Source: SIG510 sp045540975 (GTDB taxonomy: Bacteria; Bacillota; Clostridia; Oscillospirales; JAAYXM01). Taken from it: a DNA stretch of 6,557 nucleotides. The stretch is taken from contig JAZQIE010000038.1 in NCBI GenBank assembly GCA_045540975.1, positions 1 to 6,557 on the forward strand. The letters are read 5' to 3'. The notes beneath the pieces are model-generated. The model was not told the DNA's origin. It saw nothing but the letters and a program-made list of their open reading frames with translations, and did not search any database. Made by a program: the position numbers and the translations under genes. The stretch's first letter is position 1. The number at the start of each line of letters is the position of its first letter. Below, piece by piece: positions 1 through 6,047 of this stretch.

Positions 1-1906
1 GCATATAGGTGGATTTACCCGCCATATTCGGGCCTGTAATCAGTGCAACACGGTTTTCTCCGCAATCCAAATATGTATCATTCGGAACAAACGGAATATC
101 GCGCATCATACGTTCCACAACCGGATGACGACCGCCCGAAATTTCGCAGACATCACTCTCTTCAATTTGCGGACGAACATAACGGTATTCGGTCGCAACC
201 GTAGCAAGAGAGAGAACAACATCGAGATATGCAATCAATTTTGCGGTGTTTTGGAAGCGGACAAGCTGCGCGGAAATCTGCTGGCAAACTTCGTTGAACG
301 CTTGGCGTTCCAAAGCCTGCAGTCGGTCCGAAGCACCCAAAATCGAGCCTTCCAGTTCTTTGAGTTCCTGAGTGAAATACCGCTCGCCGTTTGCGAGGGT
401 TTGCTTGCGAATGTATTCCTCGGGAACAAGATTCAAATAAGACTTACTGACTTCGATGTAATACCCGAAGACACGGTTGTATCGCACCTTCAAAGTTTTG
501 ATTCCGGTTTTTTCGCGCTCATTCGCTTCTAACTGCAACACCATGCCCATGGCGTTGTCGCGAATGTTTTTGAGACGGTCAATCTCCTCGTTATAACCGA
601 GTTTGATGCCGAAGACTTCTTTTCCGTCGTCGTCCAAGTGATACTCAATCGCGCGGGAAATCAAATCGCGAATTTCTTCCACGGGATCGAGTTCGTTTTG
701 AATCCGCACCATTTCCGGTGCATCGAGTTGAGAAAGTTCGGTTTTCAGATCCGGGATTTTTGCGAGGGTTTGTCCGATATTGAACAAATCGTGATAACTT
801 GCGGTTTTGCAAACAACACGGCTCACCAAACGCTCTAAGTCGGAAACTTCGCTCAACACACGGGCAATTCCGTCCGACACAATCGGATTGATGACCAGCG
901 CCTCAATCGCATTCTGACGTGTTACGATTTGATCTTTCTGACACAGCGGCTTATTGATCCACTGACGGATCAAACGCCCGCCCATAGGGGTTTTTGTTTT
1001 ATCCAACACCCAAAGAAGTGAGCCGCGGCGTTCCCCGTTTCGCATGGTTTCACACAGTTCCAAATTACGGCGCGCGGTCATGTCAAGCCGCATGTAATTT
1101 GCGTTTTCCATAAAGCGGACACGGTTAATCTGACGCAAATCGTTTTTCTGCGTTGCATGGAGATACAAAAGCATTGCACCCGCAGCGCAGACAGCACTTT
1201 CTTCACGGAACCCGAGTTTTTCGGTGTTTTCCGCTTCAAACTGCTCACAAACCGCTTTTTCCGCGCGGTCATAATCAAAATAATCGTCATGACCTTCGGT
1301 CAGCATTGCGCCCAAACGGTCGCGCACAAAATCGCGCAAGACCGATCGTTTGGCAAGTGCATTTTGGAGCAGAACTTCACTCGGGGAAATACGCTGAAGC
1401 TCCGCAATGATATGATAGTTTAAATTCTCGCCGCTGACAACGGAGAGTTCCAGTTCACCCGTTCCGATATCGCAGCTGCAAAGTGCCGCTTCCTTCTTGC
1501 CGACACTGACCGTGCAGAGGAAGTTATTCTCGGATGCACCGACCACCGAGGAATCCAGAATCGTGCCCGGGGTGACAACGCGGATAACATCGCGTTCCAC
1601 CAACCCCTTGCACTCACTCGGATCTTGCATTTGCTCGCAAATTGCAACTTTATAGCCGCGCGCTACAAGACGCGAAATATATGCCTCACACGCATGATGC
1701 GGCACACCGCACATCGGGGCGCGCTCTTCCAGACCGCAATCGCGTCCGGTCAAAACCAAATCCAGTTCACGGGATGCGGTAACCGCATCGTCGAAGAACA
1801 TCTCATAAAAATCGCCCAAACGGAAAAAGAGCAGACTGTCGCTGTTTTTCTCTTTGATTTCCAGATATTGCTGCATCATCGGTGTCAGCGCTCTTTCTTT
1901 AGCCAA
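1..1906 (-). CDS. mutS: DNA mismatch repair protein MutS (C-terminus missing at window edge)
   Basis: MutS binds mispaired or looped bases as a dimer, then uses ATP to recruit MutL and start strand repair. I translated this frame by hand over nearly its whole length and found one open frame of 635 codons with no stop or frameshift. Near the N-terminus is the mismatch-reading motif GDFYEMF, with Phe33 and Glu35 in the Phe-x-Glu positions. VERDVIRVVTPGT closes the N-terminal domain. LWVLDKTKTPMGGR and TARRNLEL mark the core and lever region, YIRKQTLANGERYF the clamp-to-lever return, and ISGGRHPVVE leads into the ATPase. The last visible residues are the Walker A motif GPNMAGKST (about 625-633). 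Walker B, the dimer helices and the tail, roughly 220-240 residues in typical MutS proteins, lie beyond position 1. The start chosen is TTG at 1906. mutS follows miaB by 15 bp and should be co-transcribed with it. mutL often comes next in this order, but it cannot be seen here. Confidence 0.98.
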   Translation of the reverse strand, partial: MAKERALTPMMQQYLEIKEKNSDSLLFFRLGDFYEMFFDDAVTASRELDLVLTGRDCGLEERAPMCGVPHHACEAYISRLVARGYKVAICEQMQDPSECKGLVERDVIRVVTPGTILDSSVVGASENNFLCTVSVGKKEAALCSCDIGTGELELSVVSGENLNYHIIAELQRISPSEVLLQNALAKRSVLRDFVRDRLGAMLTEGHDDYFDYDRAEKAVCEQFEAENTEKLGFREESAVCAAGAMLLYLHATQKNDLRQINRVRFMENANYMRLDMTARRNLELCETMRNGERRGSLLWVLDKTKTPMGGRLIRQWINKPLCQKDQIVTRQNAIEALVINPIVSDGIARVLSEVSDLERLVSRVVCKTASYHDLFNIGQTLAKIPDLKTELSQLDAPEMVRIQNELDPVEEIRDLISRAIEYHLDDDGKEVFGIKLGYNEEIDRLKNIRDNAMGMVLQLEANEREKTGIKTLKVRYNRVFGYYIEVSKSYLNLVPEEYIRKQTLANGERYFTQELKELEGSILGASDRLQALERQAFNEVCQQISAQLVRFQNTAKLIAYLDVVLSLATVATEYRYVRPQIEESDVCEISGGRHPVVERMMRDIPFVPNDTYLDCGENRVALITGPNMAGKSTYM

Positions 1907-1920
1907 ATTCAACAACCCCT
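1904..1920 (-). promoter_or_regulatory. mutS ribosome binding site and TTG start
   Basis: On the minus strand AGGGG (1920-1916) is followed after 9 bases by TTG (1906-1904), which opens AKERALTPMMQQYL. Two further in-frame TTG codons at 1915 and 1912 sit almost on top of the AGGGG and are too close to be used. No ATG occurs before residue 10, which lies in the conserved TPMMQQY segment, so a TTG start is well supported. The site lies in the 15-bp gap after miaB. Confidence 0.8.
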
Positions 1921-1921
1921 T

Positions 1922-3334
1922 TTATTCGGGAAGGACAGAAACAATCGTTCCCTCCATAGACCATTTTGCACACTCGGTAATTTCCACGATTGCAAACTTC
2001 CCGACGAGTGACGAATCCCCCGCAAAGCGCACCGGGCGATTGTCATCACACCGTGCAAGCAGATTCATTTCTTCCGGGGTATCCGCTTCGATTAACACCT
2101 CGATTCTTGTTCCGAGGTGACGCTGATTTCTTTCTTTTGAATGCTCGTTTTGGAGCGCAAGCAGGCGTTCAAAACGGGCTTGTCTTTCTTCTTTCGTGGC
2201 GCAGTCGGGAAGTTCCGCCGCAGGTGTTCCCTTTCTGCGCGAATAAAGGAAGGTAAACAGTGCATCAAAGCCGATGCTTTCCACCAAATCCATCGTCTCT
2301 TCAAAATCCGCTTCGGTTTCACTCGGGAAACCGACAATCACATCGCTTGTAAGCGCGAGATTCGGCATGAGTGAGCGCGCATAATCCACCAGTTCGCGAT
2401 AATGCTCACGGGTGTACTTGCGGTTCATTTCTTTCAAGATACGGTTGCTGCCGGATTGGAACGGCAGATGGATATGCTTACAAACCTTTTCACAGGATGC
2501 CATGGTTTCAAAGAGTTCTTTGGATGCATCCTTTGGGTGGCTGGTCATGAAACGAAGGCGGAATTTCCCGGGGATTGCATTGAGTCTGCGCAACAGTTCG
2601 GAAAAATTCACACCGTCATCACGGTCTAAACCGTAGGAATTGACGTTTTGTCCCAAAAGCGTAATGTCACGCGCGCCGTCTTTGATGAGTGCGGAAATCT
2701 CGTCCACAATTACTTGCGGATCACGGCTGCGTTCACGTCCGCGCACATACGGGACAATGCAGTACGAACAAAAATTATTGCAGCCGTACATGATGGAAAC
2801 CCACGCTTTGGTCTTACTCGCGCGCAGCACGGGAAGACCTTCGACAATTTCGTGCTCGGTGTCCTCGGTTGCAAACACACGCTTCCCGCTTGTCAGCACT
2901 TGGTACAAAAGCTCGGGCAGACGGTGTACCGCATGGGTGCCAAACACAAGATTGACATGATGGAAGCTTTTTTTGATTCGCTCCGCCATGTGAGGCTGTT
3001 GCACCATGCAGCCGCAGATGCCGATAATCTGACCGGGTTTCATCCGTTTCCCGGGTTTCAGCGCACCGACATTGCCCAAAATCCGCATTTCCGCGTGCTC
3101 ACGTACCGCGCAGGAATTGACCAGGATGATATCCGCGACCGCTTCGTCGGTGGTCGGCAAATACCCCATTTCAAGCAGTAAACCGCGCAGAATCTCGCTG
3201 TCTGCTTCGTTTTGCTGGCATCCGTAGGTATCCACAAATGCATATTTCTGCTCGCTGTGCATCGCACGAACGCGCTCCATATAATCACGTTGACGAAGGA
3301 GTTCTTCCTCCGCAATCAAGCGTTTTTCTCTCAT
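1922..3334 (-). CDS. miaB: tRNA-2-methylthio-N6-dimethylallyladenosine synthase (radical SAM methylthiotransferase)
   Basis: MiaB is a radical-SAM enzyme that adds a methylthio group to i6A37 in tRNAs reading UNN codons, giving ms2i6A. The 470-residue product has the full architecture. The N-terminal UPF0004 domain carries the auxiliary [4Fe-4S] ligands in TYGCQ (Cys39), NSCAVRE (Cys75) and GCMVQQ (Cys109). The radical-SAM cluster motif is CNNFCSYC (Cys185, Cys189, Cys192), followed by VPYVRGRERSR and LLGQNVNSYG. A TRAM RNA-binding domain fills about residues 405-470. Length and order match bacterial MiaB. The Gln after CysGln (CQQNEAD) replaces the more usual Met. The ATG start overlaps the coaW stop as ATGA, and GGAGG (3343-3339) lies 4 bases upstream, so translational coupling is likely. 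The paralogues MtaB and RimO are less likely, given the YGCQ-NEADSE and VPYVRGRE motifs. Confidence 0.97.
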   Translation of the reverse strand: MREKRLIAEEELLRQRDYMERVRAMHSEQKYAFVDTYGCQQNEADSEILRGLLLEMGYLPTTDEAVADIILVNSCAVREHAEMRILGNVGALKPGKRMKPGQIIGICGCMVQQPHMAERIKKSFHHVNLVFGTHAVHRLPELLYQVLTSGKRVFATEDTEHEIVEGLPVLRASKTKAWVSIMYGCNNFCSYCIVPYVRGRERSRDPQVIVDEISALIKDGARDITLLGQNVNSYGLDRDDGVNFSELLRRLNAIPGKFRLRFMTSHPKDASKELFETMASCEKVCKHIHLPFQSGSNRILKEMNRKYTREHYRELVDYARSLMPNLALTSDVIVGFPSETEADFEETMDLVESIGFDALFTFLYSRRKGTPAAELPDCATKEERQARFERLLALQNEHSKERNQRHLGTRIEVLIEADTPEEMNLLARCDDNRPVRFAGDSSLVGKFAIVEITECAKWSMEGTIVSVLPE

Positions 3335-4158
3335 ACTTCCTCCAGGTTGTGCAGCAGTGCCGCACCGGTTGCGGTTGCAAATTCGGAATGCTCGGGGACA
3401 ACAAAATTCATCCCGTACAATTTCTGCATGATGTCAAAAATCTCATGCATCTGCGGGACATTGGTCAGATTCCCGGTGAGGATAATGTTCTCGGTGTTCT
3501 CATTTTTTGCGGCAAATACCGAGATGACACCGATTGTCTGGAATACCAGATTGATGATACCGAGCGCCAAATCCCCGTTTGTTGCAAGGTCACTGATTTT
3601 TCCGAAGTTGGATGCGGTGGTATTCGGAGTCAAGGTCTCCATCTCACCTGCGCTGATATCACGAATCAGAAGGTCAACGTTTTGCAAATCACCGCTGTTT
3701 GCGGTTTCAATCAGTTCATTGAAGTGGCGAACGTTAATCATACGGTCGGAAAGCCCCAGCAATGTGCCGCCGCCGACACCGGTGCCGCCCAAATGCCTTG
3801 CACGATCCCCGTTTGCCGCAACAAATGCGGTACCTGTTCCCATGCTGACAACAACCGCACGGTCAAGTCCGGAAAGAAACAGACCGCCGCGACCGATTGC
3901 CTGAAACTCATCGATATGAACTGTCGGGATTCCAAACAGATTCTCTTGAATCGCGGATGCGCCGACACCCGTAATCATAACACGTTCAATATCTTCAATC
4001 GCAAGCTGATTCACGCTCAAAAACTTACCGAACGCGCCGTAAAGAGACGCGGTCGGATCATTCGCTTTCACAAGAAGCGGAGAGAAAATCTCGCCGTCAC
4101 GATAGCCGATAATCTTGGTGGTACTTCCGCCGATATCGATTCCCAAAATACTTTTCAT
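3331..4158 (-). CDS. coaW: Type II pantothenate kinase (CoaW-like)
   Basis: The product phosphorylates pantothenate with ATP, the first committed step of coenzyme A synthesis. It is an ASKHA-fold kinase of the eukaryote-like type II class known from Staphylococcus CoaW. Visible motifs (275-residue numbering) are the phosphate-1 loop GIDIGGSTTK (6-15), the likely catalytic Glu84 in IDEFQA, which lines up with the VEFDA segment of S. aureus CoaW, then SMGTGTAF (105-112), the glycine-rich GGTGVGGGTLLGL (124-136), TASNFG, and ILTGN with ATATGAAL near the C-terminus. The length is right for a complete bacterial type II enzyme. I chose the ATG at 4158 over the one at 4164, because the only Shine-Dalgarno sequence touches the latter. 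It is the first gene of the operon with miaB and mutS, behind the promoter at 4206-4234. Bacterial type II enzymes are reported to resist CoA feedback, but nothing here tests that. Related ASKHA proteins such as BadF-type ATPases are a weaker alternative. Confidence 0.92.
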   Translation of the reverse strand: MKSILGIDIGGSTTKIIGYRDGEIFSPLLVKANDPTASLYGAFGKFLSVNQLAIEDIERVMITGVGASAIQENLFGIPTVHIDEFQAIGRGGLFLSGLDRAVVVSMGTGTAFVAANGDRARHLGGTGVGGGTLLGLSDRMINVRHFNELIETANSGDLQNVDLLIRDISAGEMETLTPNTTASNFGKISDLATNGDLALGIINLVFQTIGVISVFAAKNENTENIILTGNLTNVPQMHEIFDIMQKLYGMNFVVPEHSEFATATGAALLHNLEEV

Positions 4159-4170
4159 GCTCATTCCCTC
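4156..4170 (-). promoter_or_regulatory. coaW ribosome binding site deciding between two ATGs
   Basis: On the minus strand GAGGGA (4170-4165) is directly followed by ATG at 4164, leaving no room for initiation there. The second in-frame ATG at 4158 has AGGG 7 bases upstream, a normal distance. The protein therefore most likely begins MKSILGIDIGG rather than MSMKSILG. Confidence 0.75.
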
Positions 4171-4191
4171 ACAATCTAAATCGCGGACATA

Positions 4192-4208
4192 GATATACTT
4201 ACTATATC
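4192..4208. promoter_or_regulatory. Short dyad across the coaW -10 and start point (candidate operator)
   Basis: GATATA (4192-4197) and TATATC (4203-4208) form a perfect 6-bp inverted repeat with a 5-bp spacer, centred on 4200, at about the predicted first transcribed base. Its right arm overlaps the -10 hexamer. A repressor bound here would block the promoter, but in A/T-rich promoter DNA a dyad this short can arise by chance. Confidence 0.25.
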
Positions 4209-4234
4209 ATAACATTTTTTCTTCCGTTTGTCTA
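4206..4234 (-). promoter_or_regulatory. Housekeeping-sigma promoter of the coaW-miaB-mutS operon
   Basis: On the minus strand TAGACA (4234-4229) and TATGAT (4211-4206) are separated by exactly 17 bases. They match TTGACA and TATAAT at 4/6 and 5/6 positions. Transcription would begin near 4199, leaving about 40 bases of leader before the coaW ATG at 4158. The promoter lies just beyond the murC terminator, as expected for a fresh transcription unit. An A-rich stretch (4220-4215) lies in the spacer. No other promoter is visible before miaB or mutS. Confidence 0.7.
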
Positions 4235-4240
4235 ATCTTT

Positions 4241-4253
4241 TATGCAAAAAAGC
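4241..4253 (-). repeat. 13-base terminator tail, copy 1
   Basis: TATGCAAAAAAGC at 4241-4253 recurs exactly at 6048-6060. On the minus strand both read GCTTTTTTGCATA and form the descending end of a stem plus the T-run and the following GCATA of a leftward terminator. The identity extends past the functional T-run. Confidence 0.7.
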
Positions 4254-4275
4254 TGTGAGTTTTCTCACAGCTTTT
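4246..4275 (-). terminator. Intrinsic terminator of murC
   Basis: A perfect 12-bp stem is formed by positions 4248-4259 and 4264-4275 (GCTGTGAG core) with a 4-base loop. Read on the minus strand, the second arm runs into TTTTTT (4251-4246). It begins 6 bp after the murC stop codon. It separates murC from the promoter of the coaW operon, so the two units should be transcribed independently. Confidence 0.93.
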
Positions 4276-4281
4276 CGGTCT

Positions 4282-5640
4282 TTATTTGAGCAGTTTTTCT
4301 CCGAGTAAAACAACATCTCCCGCGCCCATGGTTAAAATCAAATCCCCTGCCCGCGCATTTGCACGAATCCACGCCAAAGCTTCTTCAAAATCCGAGAAAT
4401 TGAGAGAGTTCGGAATTAGATTTGCAATGGCATCGGATTCGATTCCGATGGTGTTTTTCTCGCGCGCCGCATAAATCGGGACAAAACACGGAACATCCGC
4501 AAGCGAAAGCGCCTCCGCAAATTCTTCTTTGAGCGCCGCGGTGCGTGTATAGGTATGCGGCTGGAAGATACAAATCACACGTTCATATCCCAAAGTCTTG
4601 ACCGACTCCAAGGTTGCGCGCACCTCACTCGGATGGTGAGCGTAATCGTCATATACCTCGGCACCGCCGTAAACGCCTTTCAACTCAAAGCGACGTCCTG
4701 CACCGTGGAATGTGGAAAGTCCTGCCGCGATATCCTCGGGCGAAATACCCAGCTTCAGCGCGGCGGCACAAGCGGAAAGCGCGTTATAGACATTATGTTT
4801 TCCCAGGACCGCAAGTCGGATTTTCGTTTGGAACTCCCCGTCGAAATACAAATCAAATACGGTCTCACGAGTGCTCATTGTAAGATTTTTCGCCATCACC
4901 CGTGCAGGTTGGTCGATTCCGAATGTGATTATCTCACGTTTGATTCCCGCTACCGCCTTCATCGCGTTTGCATCGTCACCGTTTACCACAATCGCGCCGT
5001 CCTGCGGCACCAATTTGGCAAAGGTTTGAAAGGATGCAATAATCTCCTCAATACCCGAAAAGAAATCCAGATGGTCTTCATCAACGTTTAGAATCACAGC
5101 AATCGAGGGATGAAAATGATGGAAGGAGTTACAGTATTCGCAGGCCTCTGCGATGAATAAATCGCTGTCTGCAATGCGAAGTCCTCCTCCGATTGCGGGA
5201 AGATTCGCCCCCACCATGACCTGCGGATTACATTCCGCTTCCAGCGCAATGTGTGTCATCATGGAAGTGGAGGTGGTTTTTCCGTGCGTGCCGGAAAAAC
5301 AAACATTGTGTTTGTATTCCTTCATCAAAATGCCCCACGCTTCCGCGCGCTCCAAAATCGGGATTCCCTTCTCTTTCGCGCACACGATTTCCGGGTTGGA
5401 ATCCGGAATTGCCGAGGTGCGAATCACCAAATCGGCATCTCCCACCTGCTCGGCACGGTGACCGACAAATGTAACTATCCCTAAGTTTTTCAAACGCGCA
5501 AGCGCATCGCTTTCTTTCATATCCGAGCCGCTGACCGAAAACCCGCGAGAGAGCAAAACCTCCGCAAGTCCGCTCATGGAAACACCGCCAATTCCGACAA
5601 AATGCACAGTTTGACAGCAATCAGATAAAACGGTATTCAA
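4282..5640 (-). CDS. murC: UDP-N-acetylmuramate--L-alanine ligase (MurC)
   Basis: MurC is the cytoplasmic ATP-dependent ligase that adds L-alanine, the first residue of the stem peptide, to UDP-MurNAc. All three Mur-ligase domains are visible in the 452-residue product. The N-terminal UDP-substrate Rossmann domain has HFVGIGGVSMSGLAE (13-27). The central ATPase domain has the P-loop GTHGKTT (117-123), the EACEY segment (165-169) and NVDEDHLD (185-192). The C-terminal domain has GRRFELKG (about 315-322) and YDDYAHHPSE (330-339). The HFVGIGG and YAHHPSE signatures point to MurC rather than MurD, MurE or MurF, and Mpl is excluded by length and by EACEY. I chose TTG at 5640, not TTG at 5661, because GGAGGG lies 7 bases upstream of it. 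It has its own promoter (5725-5753) and terminator (4246-4275), so it appears monocistronic. Confidence 0.97.
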   Translation of the reverse strand: MNTVLSDCCQTVHFVGIGGVSMSGLAEVLLSRGFSVSGSDMKESDALARLKNLGIVTFVGHRAEQVGDADLVIRTSAIPDSNPEIVCAKEKGIPILERAEAWGILMKEYKHNVCFSGTHGKTTSTSMMTHIALEAECNPQVMVGANLPAIGGGLRIADSDLFIAEACEYCNSFHHFHPSIAVILNVDEDHLDFFSGIEEIIASFQTFAKLVPQDGAIVVNGDDANAMKAVAGIKREIITFGIDQPARVMAKNLTMSTRETVFDLYFDGEFQTKIRLAVLGKHNVYNALSACAAALKLGISPEDIAAGLSTFHGAGRRFELKGVYGGAEVYDDYAHHPSEVRATLESVKTLGYERVICIFQPHTYTRTAALKEEFAEALSLADVPCFVPIYAAREKNTIGIESDAIANLIPNSLNFSDFEEALAWIRANARAGDLILTMGAGDVVLLGEKLLK

Positions 5641-5653
5641 CTTCAAACCCTCC
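5638..5653 (-). promoter_or_regulatory. murC ribosome binding site and TTG start
   Basis: On the minus strand GGAGGG (5653-5648) lies 7 bases before TTG (5640-5638). An in-frame TTG at 5661 would put this strong Shine-Dalgarno inside the gene and add seven residues not expected in MurC. A third TTG at 5646 lies only one base beyond the GGAGGG. The product then begins MNTVLSDCCQTVHFVGIGG, close to the usual MurC N-terminus. Confidence 0.82.
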
Positions 5654-5674
5654 AATAACAATCACCGCCCTCTT

Positions 5675-5695
5675 GTGTATGTTTTTCCCACACAC
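5675..5695 (-). other. Small hairpin in the murC leader
   Basis: In the leftward murC transcript, GUGUGUG (5695-5689) can pair with CAUACAC (5681-5675) through seven pairs, one of them G-U, around a 7-base GGAAAAA loop. It lies about 22 bases upstream of the GGAGGG. On the opposite strand the same arms leave an A-C mismatch, so the structure fits the murC RNA better. It is weak and may have no function. No known riboswitch pattern is seen in the leader of about 78 bases. Confidence 0.25.
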
Positions 5696-5723
5696 GGGCA
5701 GACTAACAGCAAATCACAAGTCT

Positions 5724-5729
5724 TATTAT
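5724..5729 (+). promoter_or_regulatory. Possible -10 element for spoVG, overlapping the murC -10
   Basis: TATTAT on the plus strand overlaps the murC TATAAT on the opposite strand by five bases. It would start transcription near 5736, 43 bases before the spoVG ATG. No good -35 is present at 16-18 bases (for example GACTAA at 5701-5706). TACAAT at 5742-5747 is an alternative -10, also without a clear -35. The AGGA...GAAT pattern of the sigma-H promoter known for Bacillus spoVG was not found. Confidence 0.35.
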
Positions 5730-5753
5730 AGCTTTAATGCATACAATTGTCCA
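5725..5753 (-). promoter_or_regulatory. Strong housekeeping-sigma promoter of murC
   Basis: On the minus strand TGGACA (5753-5748) and a perfect TATAAT (5730-5725) are separated by exactly 17 bases. This is the best promoter match in the window (5/6 and 6/6). The predicted start is near 5718, giving a leader of about 78 bases before the TTG at 5640. Confidence 0.82.
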
Positions 5754-5760
5754 GTCAATT
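5745..5760. promoter_or_regulatory. AATTG-N6-CAATT dyad over the murC -35 (candidate operator)
   Basis: AATTGtccagtCAATT has perfect 5-bp inverted arms (5745-5749 and 5756-5760) with a 6-bp spacer. It covers the whole murC -35 hexamer (5748-5753) and ends 4 bases before the spoVG Shine-Dalgarno. A dimeric regulator bound here could affect both genes. The dyad is short, so chance is possible. Confidence 0.25.
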
Positions 5761-5763
5761 CTT

Positions 5764-5781
5764 AAGGAGTGTAGCAAAATG
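5764..5781 (+). promoter_or_regulatory. spoVG ribosome binding site and start
   Basis: AAGGAG (5764-5769) is followed after 9 bases by ATG (5779-5781). It fixes the spoVG start and excludes the in-frame ATG at 5737, which has no Shine-Dalgarno sequence and would put this site inside the gene. Confidence 0.88.
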
Positions 5782-6042
5782 ACCATCACCGATGTAAAAA
5801 TCCGCCGTATGATAAACGAAGGGAAGCTGCGTGCAATCGTTTCGGTCACATTTGACAATGAATTGGTCGTACACGATATCAAGGTAATCGCAGGGCAAGA
5901 CCGAATGTTTCTCGCCATGCCTGCGCGTCAGCTGATAAACGGCAGATTTGCAGACATCGTCCATCCGACAGAACATACGCTTCGAGATCGGATTGAAGCG
6001 GCTGTACTGGCTGAATATCGAGCGCAAGCCTCACTCTTTTAA
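5779..6042 (+). CDS. spoVG: SpoVG family regulator
   Basis: This is a complete 87-residue SpoVG protein. The family is small, cytoplasmic and nucleic-acid binding. It was first described from a Bacillus sporulation phenotype and is also known to affect cell-wall, capsule and virulence genes in Staphylococcus, Listeria and Borrelia. Visible family hallmarks are the N-terminal ITDVKIRR, then LRAIVSVTFDNELVVHDIKV (about residues 17-36), FLAMPARQ with a following G-F-DIVHP, and a C-terminal amphipathic helix beginning LRDRIEAAVL. The length is at the short end of the family range (about 85-100). The start is set by AAGGAG 9 bases upstream. It diverges from murC and converges on the hydratase gene, so it is a single-gene unit ending at the hairpin at 6053-6084. 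SpoVG also occurs in bacteria that do not sporulate, so the gene does not prove spore formation. Its exact target here is unknown. Confidence 0.96.
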   Translation: MTITDVKIRRMINEGKLRAIVSVTFDNELVVHDIKVIAGQDRMFLAMPARQLINGRFADIVHPTEHTLRDRIEAAVLAEYRAQASLF

Positions 6043-6047
6043 AAGGA

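Noticed and set aside
1..1906. Possible frameshift or pseudogene in mutS
   Set aside because: Codon-by-codon reading keeps one open frame from the TTG start to Walker A. The gene is cut only by the window edge.
125..2011. Several short open frames on both strands between 125 and 2011
   Set aside because: All fall in other frames of mutS, which I read as one uninterrupted coding frame with MutS motifs along its length.
2640..3181. Plus-strand open frames of 106 and 177 codons opposite miaB
   Set aside because: They overlap the region coding the radical-SAM core and N-terminal domain of MiaB on the other strand. No ribosome binding site or domain is recognisable.
3212..4179. Long plus-strand open frames (about 230 and 313 codons) opposite coaW
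   Set aside because: They lie antisense to a clear pantothenate kinase, contain no recognisable domain, and have compositions typical of antisense reading (many Cys and His in one, many Ser and Pro in the other).
4555..5091. Plus-strand open frame of 178 codons opposite murC
   Set aside because: It is antisense to conserved MurC motifs and has no family resemblance or initiation signal.
5737..5778. Upstream ATG at 5737 as spoVG start (101 residues)
   Set aside because: It has no Shine-Dalgarno sequence, it lies at the possible transcription start, and the added residues are not part of SpoVG. The ATG at 5779 has AAGGAG at 9 bases.
5660..5778. Sigma-H promoter upstream of spoVG, as in Bacillus
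   Set aside because: I searched for AGGA(A/T)(A/T)T followed by GAAT and found neither element in the intergenic region.
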